Assembly (NCBI GenBank): GCA_019058515.1
Contig: JAHPYY010000097.1
Location: 1 to 55,430, forward strand
DNA length: 55,430 nucleotides
Source: Promethearchaeota archaeon
GTDB taxonomy: Archaea > Asgardarchaeota > Lokiarchaeia > Sigynarchaeales > SOKP01
Reading direction: 5' to 3'
Every line of letters starts with the position of its first letter. Position 1 is the stretch's first letter. Under the pieces are notes generated by a model. The model was not told where the DNA came from. It ran no database searches and worked only from the letters and a program-made list of their open reading frames with translations. Positions 26,638 to 35,589 of the stretch are shown here, one piece after another. Both the position numbers and the translations under genes were made by a program.

Positions 26638-26955
26638 ATGCAAGAGTTCCAGGACCTAGTTCAGGAATTGTCGACCAAAGTTAAAATACTAGAGTCTAAA
26701 TTAGCTTCTAAACAGAGCGAGATTCTTCAACTAAAGAATTTATTAAAAATAAAAGAAGAGGAAATGTTCGAATTTTCCCAACAAATCCACATCGAGAAGC
26801 GTGAGTTGCAATTCCTTATTTTTAAGGTAAACAGTCTGCTAGAGCAGAAATGTATCACTCATTTTAAAATATCTTGCGAAAATCTTCAACAAAAATCGAA
26901 TTTAGAGATAATCCGGCTAATACACCAAGCTCTTATGAGCTTAAGAATCATTTAA
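26638..26955 (+). CDS. coiled-coil protein, possibly frame-broken
   Basis: 105 residues. Residues 1-75 are a clear coiled coil (VQELSTKVKILESKLASKQS). After about residue 75 the composition changes, and a second frame (26874-27074) overlaps and looks more protein-like, so the true C-terminus may lie there after a frameshift at about 26870-26940. No family recognised. Confidence 0.45.
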   Translation: MQEFQDLVQELSTKVKILESKLASKQSEILQLKNLLKIKEEEMFEFSQQIHIEKRELQFLIFKVNSLLEQKCITHFKISCENLQQKSNLEIIRLIHQALMSLRII

Positions 26956-27074
26956 AAAAGAAGTTTATTAAATTAGCACAGTTCGCGGATTTAAATACTT
27001 ACAAATATTGTAAGTTATTAGACACGCACTTTTTCTACTATAGGGGTTTCTTATATCGGACGGAAAGGTTGTAG
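26874..27074 (+). CDS. overlapping frame, probable continuation of the coiled-coil gene
   Basis: 66 codons from a TTG: FRDNPANTPSSYELKNHLKK, ending FYYRGFLYRTERL. An in-frame TAA just upstream shows it is not independent by extension. Balanced composition supports coding. Function unknown. Confidence 0.3.
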   Translation: MRKSSTKIEFRDNPANTPSSYELKNHLKKKFIKLAQFADLNTYKYCKLLDTHFFYYRGFLYRTERL

Positions 27075-27546
27075 ATTCTCTATAATCTTTACACCCCTAT
27101 TTTTTATCATCTAAATATAATTTACATATGTCCTATTTTTTTTAATTTTGCGAGGATAAAACATAGTAAGAATTGAGAAGATAGTAGAATTTAGCAAATT
27201 TACGGGATTAAGTCCCGTATCGTTATGGGTTTTCTTTACTTGACACGACACACATGATATCGGACTGTTGTAGAAAAATCATCACACACTTTATTGCTTT
27301 CTACTATCCAATATAAAATGGTTACTTCTATTTATAAATATTATTACAATATGGTTTTCTTTTTTATAACATGATGGAGAGATTAACGAATTAACAAATT
27401 TAATGAGTACCTCATTGATTGATTAAACAAAATTTTCGCAATCTTAAGCAATTTAACTTACATTTTTATAATGTGTTTTCTTCTTTTGTAACTGCAAAAA
27501 ATTTGCACAAATTAGTCAAAAAAAAAAGAAAAGAGGGAGTCCACAT
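27075..27546 (+). promoter_or_regulatory. upstream region of the CO dehydrogenase operon
   Basis: 470 bases without a gene. A small hairpin (TACGGGA-5 nt-TCCCGTA, 27201-27219) could end upstream transcription. The ribosome site AAGAGGGA lies just before the cooF ATG. No CooA/RcoM-type operator is recognisable by eye. Confidence 0.35.
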
Positions 27547-28161
27547 ATGAAAAATGTATATATCAAACCTGAGAATTGTATTGGTTGTAAGCACTGTGAA
27601 GTTGCGTGTGCTGTGGAACATTCAGAAACAAAAAACCTATATTCGGCAATTTCTGAAGAACCATTACCTACTTCAAAAATCCATGTAATGCCTACTTTTG
27701 GAGTAATGGCTTATCCTGGTAAATGTATGCATTGCGATCCAACACCTTGTATACAAGTTTGTCCTACTGCTGCAATAACCAAAGACAAAGACACAGATGT
27801 AATTCTGATAAACGAAGAAAAATGTATTGAGTGCGGTATGTGTGCAATTGCTTGTCCTTTTAATGCTGTATCGTTTAATCTTTCGTGGCACATTTCAATA
27901 GAGAGAGAAATTGCTAATAAATGCGATAATTGTCATGATCGTATCACAAATGGTTTAATTCCTGCGTGCGTTGAATCTTGTAAGACTGGAGCTCTTTCCT
28001 ATGGAGATATTAACGAGATTATAAAAAAAGAACGAAGATTTGTTGGTAAAACGGCAGCACAGTTTGCTGCAGCAGTACCAATTGAAGAAAAGATTCCTGA
28101 ATTATTAAAAGTATGGCGTGATATGGCTCTCTCTATGTCACAAGTAGGTGAGATAAAATGA
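27547..28161 (+). CDS. cooF: CooF-like ferredoxin, electron carrier of CO dehydrogenase
   Basis: 204 residues with four cysteine clusters: CIGCKHCEVAC, CMHCDPTPCIQVC, CIECGMCAIACP and CDNCHDR...CVESC, the CooF/HycB pattern with room for four [4Fe-4S] clusters. Soluble. In CODH systems it takes electrons from CooS and passes them to a hydrogenase or oxidoreductase. It overlaps cooS by 4 bases (ATGA), and an FAD/NAD oxidoreductase follows, which points to electron delivery to NAD(P). Confidence 0.9.
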   Translation: MKNVYIKPENCIGCKHCEVACAVEHSETKNLYSAISEEPLPTSKIHVMPTFGVMAYPGKCMHCDPTPCIQVCPTAAITKDKDTDVILINEEKCIECGMCAIACPFNAVSFNLSWHISIEREIANKCDNCHDRITNGLIPACVESCKTGALSYGDINEIIKKERRFVGKTAAQFAAAVPIEEKIPELLKVWRDMALSMSQVGEIK

Positions 28162-30059
28162 TAAGACAAGATATTTTGGAAAAGACAATAGATTCATCTG
28201 CTCACCCAATAATAGAAAAAGCTGCTGAAGAACACATTGAAATAGTGTGGGATAGATTAGCGTCTCAAGAACCGCAATGTGGATATGGATTGCTGGGAAT
28301 CTGTTGCAGAAATTGTGCAATGGGCCCCTGTAGAATTGATCCTTTTGGTGAGGGGCCTACACGAGGAGTATGTGGTGCCGATTCAGATATTATCGTAGCT
28401 AGGAACTTGTCAAGAATGATTGCTGCTGGCGCTGCTGCTCATTCTGATCACGGGAGAGATATTGTTGAAGTACTTCATTTAACTGCTGAAGGTAAAACTT
28501 TTGGATATAAAATTACTGATGAAGAAAAATTGAAGAGAATAGCTCAAGAATATAATATTTTCACAGACGCTAGACCAAAAGAAGAAATCGCTAAAGAATT
28601 AGCTGAAAAAGCAATGGAGGAATTTGGGATGGTTAAAAACACCATTCAGTTCACAGAAAGAGCACCAGATAAAAGAAAAGATTTGTGGAAAAATGTAGGT
28701 ATTTGGCCAAGAAGCATTGATAGAGAGATCGTAGAGATCATGCATCGCACACATATAGGTGTAGGTGCTGACTATGCAAATATATTATTACATGGTCTTA
28801 GAGCATCACTAAGTGATGGTTGGGGTGGATCCATGTTAGCTACGGAATTAAGTGATATTTTATTCGGAACACCAGAACCAAAAGAGACTTCTGTGAGTTT
28901 AGGTGTGTTAAAGGAAGATATGGTCAACATTATTGTGCATGGTCATAATCCCGTTTTATCTGAAATGGTTGTGGATGCGGCTAGAGACCAGGAAATGATT
29001 GATTTAGCAAAACAACATGGCGCTAACGGTATTAATATTGGTGGAATATGTTGTACTTCTAATGAATTACTAATGAGAAAGGGAATTCCCGTTGCCGGCA
29101 ATTTTTTAGTACAAGAGCTTGCTCTCATTACTGGTGCTATTGAAGCCATGGTTGTTGATTACCAGTGCCTTATGCCTTCGTTGCCATCCATTGCAAGTTG
29201 TTATCATACTAAACTAATCACGACATCTCCAAAAGCAAAAATGCAAGGGGCTATGCACATGGAGTTTGAACCAGAACGCGCGTATGAAATTGGTAAGAAT
29301 ATAGTTAGAGAGGCGATTGAGAATTACAAGAATAGAAATCCTAACAAGGTTAACATCCCTAAACATCCTGTTAAGTTAATGGCTGGATTTTCTACTGAAG
29401 CTATTATAAATGCTCTTGGAGGGACCGCTCAACCTCTCATTGATGCCATTAAAGAGGGTAAAATACGAGGAATAGCTGCTGTCGTTGGTTGTAATAATCC
29501 TAAGATTAAACACGATTATAATCATGTTACCCTTACGAAAAAACTAATTGAAAACGATATTTTAGTTGTTGAGACAGGTTGTTCTGCTATAGCGTGCGGG
29601 AAAGCAGGATTATTGGTTCCTCAAGCTGCAGATCAAGCGGGTGAAGGATTAAAAGAAATAGCAAAAGCGCTTGGTATTCCTCCCGTATTACATATGGGAT
29701 CTTGCGTTGATATAAGCAGAATTATGAATGTTGCTGCTGCTATTGCAAAGGCATTAAATGTAGACATTAGTGATTTACCGGTTGCGGGTGCGGCACCAGA
29801 GTGGATGTCAGAAAAGGCGGTTAGTATTGGAGCCTATGTTGTCGCTTCTGGCATCTTTACGGTTCTTGGTTCTATACCTCCCGTACTAGGAAGTAAAAAT
29901 GTTACTTCCCTTCTTACTCAAGGATTAAATGATGTTGTGGGAGCTGCTTTTGCTGTTGAACCGGATCCCGAGAAAGAAGCCGACATGATAATTAACCATA
30001 TTGAAGAGAAGCGAAAAGCACTCGGATTGACACAACCTCCAATTGCAGCTCCAATGTAA
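28158..30059 (+). CDS. cooS: Ni,Fe carbon monoxide dehydrogenase catalytic subunit
   Basis: 633 residues, the normal length of CooS. D/B-cluster cysteines are C41, C49, C50, C53, C58 and C72. Ni-containing C-cluster ligands are seen as HGHNP (His263), GICCTSNE (C299), DYQC (C337), VGCNN (C445), ETGCSAIACGKAG (C475) and GSCVD (C516). All key residues are present, so it should interconvert CO and CO2. No acetyl-CoA synthase subunits lie nearby; with the ferredoxin and the FAD/NAD oxidoreductase it forms a monofunctional CODH operon. Confidence 0.95.
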   Translation: MIRQDILEKTIDSSAHPIIEKAAEEHIEIVWDRLASQEPQCGYGLLGICCRNCAMGPCRIDPFGEGPTRGVCGADSDIIVARNLSRMIAAGAAAHSDHGRDIVEVLHLTAEGKTFGYKITDEEKLKRIAQEYNIFTDARPKEEIAKELAEKAMEEFGMVKNTIQFTERAPDKRKDLWKNVGIWPRSIDREIVEIMHRTHIGVGADYANILLHGLRASLSDGWGGSMLATELSDILFGTPEPKETSVSLGVLKEDMVNIIVHGHNPVLSEMVVDAARDQEMIDLAKQHGANGINIGGICCTSNELLMRKGIPVAGNFLVQELALITGAIEAMVVDYQCLMPSLPSIASCYHTKLITTSPKAKMQGAMHMEFEPERAYEIGKNIVREAIENYKNRNPNKVNIPKHPVKLMAGFSTEAIINALGGTAQPLIDAIKEGKIRGIAAVVGCNNPKIKHDYNHVTLTKKLIENDILVVETGCSAIACGKAGLLVPQAADQAGEGLKEIAKALGIPPVLHMGSCVDISRIMNVAAAIAKALNVDISDLPVAGAAPEWMSEKAVSIGAYVVASGIFTVLGSIPPVLGSKNVTSLLTQGLNDVVGAAFAVEPDPEKEADMIINHIEEKRKALGLTQPPIAAPM

Positions 30060-30088
30060 TATTATATATTAGAAAGGGGTGGAAAGGA

Positions 30089-31324
30089 ATGAGATATGCA
30101 ATAATTGGCACTGGAGGAGCAGGAATAAGCGCAGCAGAGGCAATTAGAAAGTATGATCAAGCGTCAGAAATCATAATGATTTCAAAAGAAGATGTTCCAC
30201 CATATTCTGCGTGTCTTCTCTGTCATTACATCTTAAATGAGGAAGAAAGAGATAAAGTCTTCTGGAAAGGGAAAGATTTCTTCGACTTGATGAACATCAA
30301 TCCAATTTTGGGCAAGGAAGTGAAAACTATTCAGCCCGATAGTAAAACCGTTGTAATTAACTCAGAATCAGTTAATTACGATAAACTTCTCATCGCAACA
30401 GGCGGTCGTGTCGATATGCCAGCAATAGAAGGGCTTAACAAGGATGGTGTGTTTACTTTTAAAACTCTGAATGATACCGATGCAATTTACAATTGGGTAA
30501 ATACGCAAAAACCTAAAAAAGCGGTTGTTCTTGGTGGGGGATTTATAGGTCTTGATGCTGCCGAAGGGTTGAAAAAGAAAAATATAGATGTTTCTGTTAT
30601 AGAAGTCTCAGATAGAGTTTTACCACGCATGCTTGATACAGAAATGGGGGAAATAACTAAAAGGATTCTTAAAAAAAATGATGTTAATCTTTTGTTAGAA
30701 AAAAAAATTTCTAAAATCACTGGCAATAAAAGTGTAGAGAAGGTTGAACTTGCTGATGGAACCGTTTTAGATGCGGATATTGTAATAATTGCAACGGGGA
30801 TTAAACCAAATTTAGATTTTTTGCGAGATAGTAGAATAAGTACAAACTCAGGAATAACCGTAAACGATTGTCTTGAAACAAATATTCCTAATATATATGC
30901 AGCAGGAGATGTTGCTGAATCTATTAACGCTTCAACTGGAAATCGAGAACCTATTTTTCTTTGGTCAAACGCGTTAACTCAAGGGACCGTTGCAGGGTAT
31001 AATATGGTTGGAAGGAAAAATAGATACGAAGGGTCTGCTATACAAACCATTATTAAGGTATTCGGGACACCAATTATCTCAGATGGAGTATATGAAGGAG
31101 AAGAAGTAAAGTTTGTTAAGGACGACATTCATAAGAAAATGTATTTCAAGGGCTCAACAATAGTAGGATATGTGCTTATTAATACAATGCAGAATGCTGG
31201 TGTATACCATTCATTAATGATGAGCAAACGCGATGTTTCTGAATACAAGAAAATCTTACTAAGAGATAAATTCAATGTAGGCATGATTGAGACTAACGCC
31301 GCTTTATTACAAGTGATATTTTAG
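30089..31324 (+). CDS. FAD/NAD(P)-dependent oxidoreductase of the CODH operon
   Basis: 411 residues of the pyridine nucleotide-disulfide oxidoreductase family. N-terminal FAD motif GTGGAGISAAEAI, second nucleotide-binding motif VLGGGFIGLDAAEGL (about 149-163) and the later FAD motif NIYAAGDVAE. The stretch SACLLCHYIL has cysteines near the usual redox position. Strong ribosome site (AAAGGGG-TGG) before the ATG; 29 bases after cooS. Known CODH operons carry such an enzyme to reduce NAD(P) from ferredoxin. Confidence 0.88.
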   Translation: MRYAIIGTGGAGISAAEAIRKYDQASEIIMISKEDVPPYSACLLCHYILNEEERDKVFWKGKDFFDLMNINPILGKEVKTIQPDSKTVVINSESVNYDKLLIATGGRVDMPAIEGLNKDGVFTFKTLNDTDAIYNWVNTQKPKKAVVLGGGFIGLDAAEGLKKKNIDVSVIEVSDRVLPRMLDTEMGEITKRILKKNDVNLLLEKKISKITGNKSVEKVELADGTVLDADIVIIATGIKPNLDFLRDSRISTNSGITVNDCLETNIPNIYAAGDVAESINASTGNREPIFLWSNALTQGTVAGYNMVGRKNRYEGSAIQTIIKVFGTPIISDGVYEGEEVKFVKDDIHKKMYFKGSTIVGYVLINTMQNAGVYHSLMMSKRDVSEYKKILLRDKFNVGMIETNAALLQVIF

Positions 31325-31367
31325 TTGATCTTAACGAGCAAAAATGGTTTCAATATTAAAATAATAA

Positions 31368-31377
31368 TTTTTTTTTT
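31368..31377 (+). terminator. poly-T terminator of the CODH operon
   Basis: A run of ten T 44 bases after the oxidoreductase stop, the usual archaeal intrinsic terminator, with no stem. Confidence 0.55.
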
Positions 31378-31503
31378 ATTCCGTATTCTTGTATCTAATC
31401 CTTAAATTATTTAATTCCATTCGTGTTTGGATAATTCTTGAAGAGATGTGATTTAACTCCGAAACAGTTATTTATAAAAAGGAGAAGTTGGGTGAAATGG
31501 AAT

Positions 31504-32070
31504 TCAAATCAGCAAATCCCCACCACTATTATTGATAGATGCCCCCGTTATATACGAGGACTTTTCAGTTGCGAGGAATAGGACTAATACTGTTATTTCT
31601 TCGGGAGTCCCCATTCAATTTATGGGAAAAGAATCTGTAAATGAACTTAATTGGGCGTCCGTTACAGTTTGTCTTATCATTTCAGTGTCAATAAATCCCA
31701 GGCATTATGCGTTAACTCTCACGCCGAAAGACTCTCCTTCTCTAGCAACCGCCTTGGTAAGCCTAATTAAGCTGTGCTTAGAAGCGATGTAATGCGCTCC
31801 TCTAAGAATGCTGACTGTTAATCCTGCTGTTGATGAAAAATTCACAATACTACCGCTCTTTTGCGCTTTCATATAAGGATAAACCTCTCGAATAAAGTAA
31901 AACGCTCCGTTAAGATTAACAGAAATTACCTTATCCCATTCTTCTATTGAAATTTCGAGAAATCGACTAGGAAACGAAATCCCCGCACAATTGATTAACA
32001 CGTCGATTTTTCAAAAAGTATCAATGGTCTTTTTTACTACCTTTTGCACTTCATGAGTATTTTTGAAATA
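31504..32070 (-). pseudogene. short-chain dehydrogenase, C-terminal part with three nonsense codons
   Basis: One uninterrupted frame carries the SDR core: VLINCAGIS, the catalytic Ser (NFSSTAG), Tyr-x3-Lys (YIASK), GVRVNA, then a TAA (31705), GFIDTEM, a TGA (31615-31617), MGTPEE, and YITGASINNSGGDLLI with the true stop at 31504-31506. A third stop (TGA, 32011-32013) lies before KIDVLINC. The Rossmann glycine motif is missing. Substitutions only, no shifts. The N-terminal half at 35243-35476 may be the other part of this gene or of a sister gene. Confidence 0.8.
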
Positions 32071-32133
32071 AATGGGAATGGATCTGAAAAAAGATAGGAA
32101 TAGACTTTTCTTTTGAAATAAATAGGAATGGAT
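32061..32133 (+). repeat. pair of 23-bp direct repeats
   Basis: TTTTGAAATAAAT-R-GGAATGGAT occurs at 32061-32083 and 32111-32133 with one mismatch. It marks the border where the SDR frame is lost and unrelated DNA begins. Confidence 0.6.
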
Positions 32134-32375
32134 TAAGAAAGGCTTTACTCAAATTATTTTTATTAAATTGTTAGAAATACTTTCTTAGGTCTCTTAATAT
32201 TTTTTATAGTGACTATTTACTTTTTTCTAGAACTCTTTTTTAAATTAGAGATAAATAAATGGAAATTAAATTTATCTGCCGATTTTAATAATTCTTAAAA
32301 TTTTTTATATATCCTTCAAAAATCTATGAGGAGTTTAAATTTACACAAAAAATTAAAACTTTCTCTATTATAATA
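32134..32375. other. AT-rich spacer
   Basis: About 240 very AT-rich bases with no frame of note. Confidence 0.3.
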
Positions 32376-32591
32376 TTATAATAGTTTGGGAAAAATCCCA
32401 CTAAGAAGTATTTTTTCATATAAGTCCCTGAAAAAAGTGTAATTTGACACAAATCCTTTTAAAAAATTGAACTCTAAATCTCTTAAGAAATATAATAGAT
32501 GTCCCAAATTTATAAAGAAATGAATTCTAACTGAGAAATTAAAATCAGAATCAAATATTCCGTAAGCCTCTGCAAATGACTTATGGAACAT
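32376..32591 (-). CDS. small protein overlapping the end of its neighbour, unknown
   Basis: 71 codons, Phe-rich. Its ATG lies inside the last codons of the upstream gene (11-base overlap), so it would be translationally coupled, or it may be the shifted tail of that gene. No motif seen. Confidence 0.35.
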   Translation of the reverse strand: MFHKSFAEAYGIFDSDFNFSVRIHFFINLGHLLYFLRDLEFNFLKGFVSNYTFFRDLYEKILLSGIFPKLL

Positions 32592-33375
32592 TTATAGTTA
32601 ATGCTTCTTTACAATTATATCTAATAGCTGTAGTAAAAAATGCCCCGCAAAGTAATTGAAACTCCTCAGATTTTAAAAATTTGTCTCTATTTTCAAGATT
32701 CCCAAATGAAAAAATCATCGAGAATGAATTTCTGGGCAATTTTTTGTTTGATGTGCTATTTTCCATTTGACCCATTCTAATCTTATCACTGCTTCTTCCT
32801 AAATTGGCAGAGAGTATGTCTTTTAATTTCTTTAGAACCACTTGAACATCTGAAAGATCAATTTCTGCTAATTCTTCAATTGAATTGAAACGCTTTTTCC
32901 CTCCTTTAACATATTGAACATCTTTAGAATCATCAGAAGAAAAACTTGCCGGTAAAAACTTATCTGCCTTGGATTTAATCTTTTCTTTTGAATCTCTTAG
33001 ATTTTTAATCGTATATTTAATAAACATTTGTTTAAACTGAGAATTACTAAATAATTCAAAAGCTTCCTCATAGTTTTTCTTTTCTTCGACTATAATTGAT
33101 GAAATTGCTTTAACATATTTTCCAATCGCAGACCAACTGAAGTTTTCCTTGTTTTTTTCTTTAATATCATAATCTATTACTGCTTTTTTAATATTCTCTT
33201 GAAATTTCTCAAATTTTTCCTCAGTAAATTTGCTCAAGGTTTTGGTTTTAGCATAATCATCCTTTTTAAAAATATTGAATGCCATATCAACATCACAATT
33301 ATTCTTTATCATAATCTTGCGAATTGCACTTACACAATGCCCTAATTCAACTGCGTGCATTGTATCTTTTTCCAT
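32581..33375 (-). CDS. lysine-rich helical protein with an internal duplication, unknown
   Basis: 264 residues, no membrane span. Residues about 14-66 and 88-140 share a pattern: V-x-AI-x2-I-(x8-10)-AF-x-(I/L)-F followed by a lysine-rich helix (CVSAIRKIMI against YVKAISSIIV; MAFNIFKKDD against EAFELFSNSQ). The C-terminal third is different and contains RNSFSMIFSFGNLENRDKFL. ATG start. Function unknown; located in a patch of decayed genes. Confidence 0.55.
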   Translation of the reverse strand: MEKDTMHAVELGHCVSAIRKIMIKNNCDVDMAFNIFKKDDYAKTKTLSKFTEEKFEKFQENIKKAVIDYDIKEKNKENFSWSAIGKYVKAISSIIVEEKKNYEEAFELFSNSQFKQMFIKYTIKNLRDSKEKIKSKADKFLPASFSSDDSKDVQYVKGGKKRFNSIEELAEIDLSDVQVVLKKLKDILSANLGRSSDKIRMGQMENSTSNKKLPRNSFSMIFSFGNLENRDKFLKSEEFQLLCGAFFTTAIRYNCKEALTINVP

Positions 33376-33535
33376 TGGTGATCCTCTTTTTCACTTTTAG
33401 AATTCCTATTTCTCTATTAACTCTTTTTTAATAACCACCCTGATTTATTCAGTAAATATGTAAATCTTGAGAACCTTTATATTGATGGAAATAAGATATA
33501 CACCATCCCAGATTCGTTATTCAATCAATAACTAA

Positions 33536-33712
33536 ACTAATGTTTATGTAAGACAGGGTAAATTAGAGCTATCGAGAATAGTGATTTCGGATATAGATGA
33601 AATTATTGGTTTGGAGAAACTCACAAATCTACAAAAACTGGTTCTTAGTAGTCTATTTGTAAACACTCATTTCAACACCTTAATTATTATTAGCAACAGT
33701 TTCATCTATTGA
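33536..33712 (+). pseudogene. leucine-rich repeat fragment
   Basis: 59 codons without a start. ISDIDEIIGLEKLTNLQKLV is a typical LRR unit; the rest (SLFVNTHFNTLIII) is degenerate. It ends tail-to-tail with the zinc-ribbon gene. Confidence 0.45.
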
Positions 33713-33869
33713 ATTGTCCTGTATCTGGTTTAGAATAATGCACGATACCCCCACATTTAGGACATTTTATATTCCAAGAAAAACTATCTTCACTTACAAG
33801 CTTATAATTTTCTGATTTGCTATTTTTTTTACATCCAGGACATTTAATTTTTTTTTCATATAAATACAT
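33702..33869 (-). CDS. small zinc-ribbon protein (55 aa)
   Basis: Two CPxC knuckles: CPGC (10-13) and CPKCGG (36-41), spaced 22 residues apart, which should bind one zinc ion. ATG start. Such proteins are often nucleic-acid or protein adaptors; nothing more specific can be said. Confidence 0.6.
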   Translation of the reverse strand: MYLYEKKIKCPGCKKNSKSENYKLVSEDSFSWNIKCPKCGGIVHYSKPDTGQFNR

Positions 33870-34048
33870 CTTTTCTACCTCGATTTTATATTATTTTAAA
33901 TTTGAAAACATAATTCCCTATATTTCCAAGATCTTTTTTTTATTTCTATCTAATAATTCTCTAGCTTCATTAAAACTAATTTTTTTTAAAACATAGTTCC
34001 CTTATTTTTTTATGTAGTTTATTTATATTCATTATATTCTCTCAATTT
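33870..34048. other. short decayed frame
   Basis: On the minus strand an ATG at 34032 opens MNINKLHKKIRELCF, followed after an A8 run by a shifted frame reading ISFNEARELLDRNKKKILEI. A small helical protein could be encoded if the run has an error. Confidence 0.25.
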
Positions 34049-34252
34049 TTATCTCCTATAAAATTTTTTAACGATTTGTATTATCTTCCCTGGATCCTCA
34101 TCCCAGACTACAAACCAGTCTTTATTGCAATAGGGATATATAACATCTAAATTATAATTACCTGGTTTTTTAGGTAGTAAAAAGGTGTCCAATCCCCATT
34201 TGAAAGATATTTGCGTCTGCTGGTCAAATTGTTTCGGATCCTTCCTGAACAA
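34049..34252 (-). CDS. C-terminal part of the HEAT-repeat gene (-1 frame)
   Basis: 67 codons counted from an internal TTG, but the frame is open further upstream to the end of the HEAT gene and joins it at an A6G tract: [18 protein letters not shown] and onward to KWGLDTFLLPKKPGNY and WFVVWDEDPGKIIQIVKKF. It is probably not a separate gene. Confidence 0.5.
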   Translation of the reverse strand: MFRKDPKQFDQQTQISFKWGLDTFLLPKKPGNYNLDVIYPYCNKDWFVVWDEDPGKIIQIVKKFYRR

Positions 34253-34323
34253 GCTGTGATAGATCAGCTGGTAATATTTCTCAGTTTTTGGACAATCTTC
34301 CTCTGATCTCTGAAAGTAAGCTT

Positions 34324-34887
34324 TTATAGCCCCTTTTTTAAAAACATATTAAAAATATCATCTTCTTTAGCTTTCTCAGCCTTTAAAGATTCGATTAGCG
34401 GCTCCACCGATTTCGGGGCGCCGATTTTGTCTAAGGCCAATGCCGCGTTCCAACGCACAATTCTATCATCATCCTTTAAGGCTTCGATTAACGGCTCCAC
34501 CGCCCTTGGATCCCCGAGCACTTCCAGAGCCATTTCTACAGTACTACGCACATGTTCATTCTCATCCTTTAAAGCGAGAATTAACGGCTCCACTGCCCTC
34601 GAGTCGCGAATTTTTCCTAAGGCCAATGCCGCGCTCCAACGCACACTTTCATTCTCATCCTTTAAGGCTTCGATTAATGGTTCCACCGCCCTCGGATCCC
34701 CTAGCTTTCCTAAAGCCTCTGCTGCGCTCTTTCGCACATCTTTATAATTGTCCTTTAAAGCGTGGGTTAGGGGCTTCCATACATCTTTATCGTATCTATC
34801 GAGCTCTCCTAAAGCTTTTGCTGCATCACACCGTTTAGTCCATTTTTTATGATTAAGTTTTTTCACCAGTTTTTCTATATTTGGCAC
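34324..34887 (-). CDS. HEAT-repeat (PBS lyase-type) protein, frame-split at its 3' end
   Basis: 187 residues made of about five HEAT-like repeats of 31 residues ([20 protein letters not shown] pattern), which form a protein-binding superhelix. The zero frame ends LKKGL-stop at 34324; the -1 frame continues for about 92 more codons to 34049. The switch point is A_AAA_AAG. Partner unknown. Together the full product would be about 278 residues. The repeats are nearly identical in DNA, so recombination is likely. Confidence 0.75.
   Translation of the reverse strand: MPNIEKLVKKLNHKKWTKRCDAAKALGELDRYDKDVWKPLTHALKDNYKDVRKSAAEALGKLGDPRAVEPLIEALKDENESVRWSAALALGKIRDSRAVEPLILALKDENEHVRSTVEMALEVLGDPRAVEPLIEALKDDDRIVRWNAALALDKIGAPKSVEPLIESLKAEKAKEDDIFNMFLKKGL
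34333..34339 (-). other. A_AAA_AAG slippery heptamer at the frame switch
   Basis: Minus-strand codons are TTA AAA AAG GGG CTA TAA. A -1 slip yields AAA AAA GGG GCT ATA AAA and opens into the downstream frame. A AAA AAG is the heptamer used in bacterial dnaX. Confidence 0.35.
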
Positions 34888-35242
34888 TAATCATTCACCT
34901 CTTTTTTCTCCCTCCTTCTCTTTCATGTATCTAAGAAGGTTTTCTTTTTTTAATTTATTTAATAAATAATAAATTATAAACATTTTTTAAATTCTGCAAC
35001 TTTATATATCAGACTCTTGGCTGGCATATTAGCCCCAATCAACCCGTAAAGTGGATTCGCAATATAAGGCAATGTTCCCTGGGAATGAAAAAACAAATCA
35101 AATTAGTCCGAAAGTTGGTTCCAAAATATAGCAAGAGTAATTAATAGAATGGACTGAGTTCAAGATCCTAATAGATGCAGGAGGGAATTCTGGCGACATG
35201 CTGCCTTTTCTGTTTTTTTTTTGGAGCATTGTATTTTCAATT
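34888..35242. other. intergenic stretch
   Basis: 355 bases between the HEAT gene and the SDR fragment. No gene, tRNA or repeat recognised. Confidence 0.3.
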
Positions 35243-35476
35243 TTATACTATTTCAATAATTTTTACTTCACTTGGATTTGAAATATTGTATATGTGAGTT
35301 TTATAAGTAACTCCGCTGGCAACCAATTTTTTGGCGAAATCCTCTAGTAGATCTGCATTAAAGTCAATTAAAATTACGGTTGCGCATTCCTTACTAAACT
35401 TCTCAACGATAACTTTGCCCATTCCTTCTGCAGTGCCAGTAATTATCGCAACCTTATCTTTTAAAGTAGTATTCAA
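35243..35476 (-). pseudogene. N-terminal half of a short-chain dehydrogenase
   Basis: 77 codons: VAIITGTAEGMGKVIVEKF (the TGxxxGxG cofactor motif), VILIDFN with the Asp that prefers NAD, then YNISNPSEVK and a stop where the SDR fold is only one third complete. The missing part resembles the frame at 31504-32070; the two share the region around EVK/EVQ, so they may be pieces of two related genes rather than one gene split by insertion. Confidence 0.65.
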
Positions 35477-35589
35477 TTGAGATAACTTATTGATCTTTAA
35501 AATGTGTAACTAAAATAATATAACAATTTTAATATAATAATCGCAACAAGACTTCCCTTTTAAATATAATAACTAATTACAGAACATTG

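Noticed and set aside
31615..32013. TGA codons in the SDR frame as selenocysteine
   Set aside because: There is also a TAA in the same frame, the N-terminus is missing, and no SECIS-like structure was noticed.
34427..34838. Long plus-strand frames opposite the HEAT repeats
   Set aside because: They are shadows of the repeat DNA: the antisense of a codon-periodic repeat stays open by chance.
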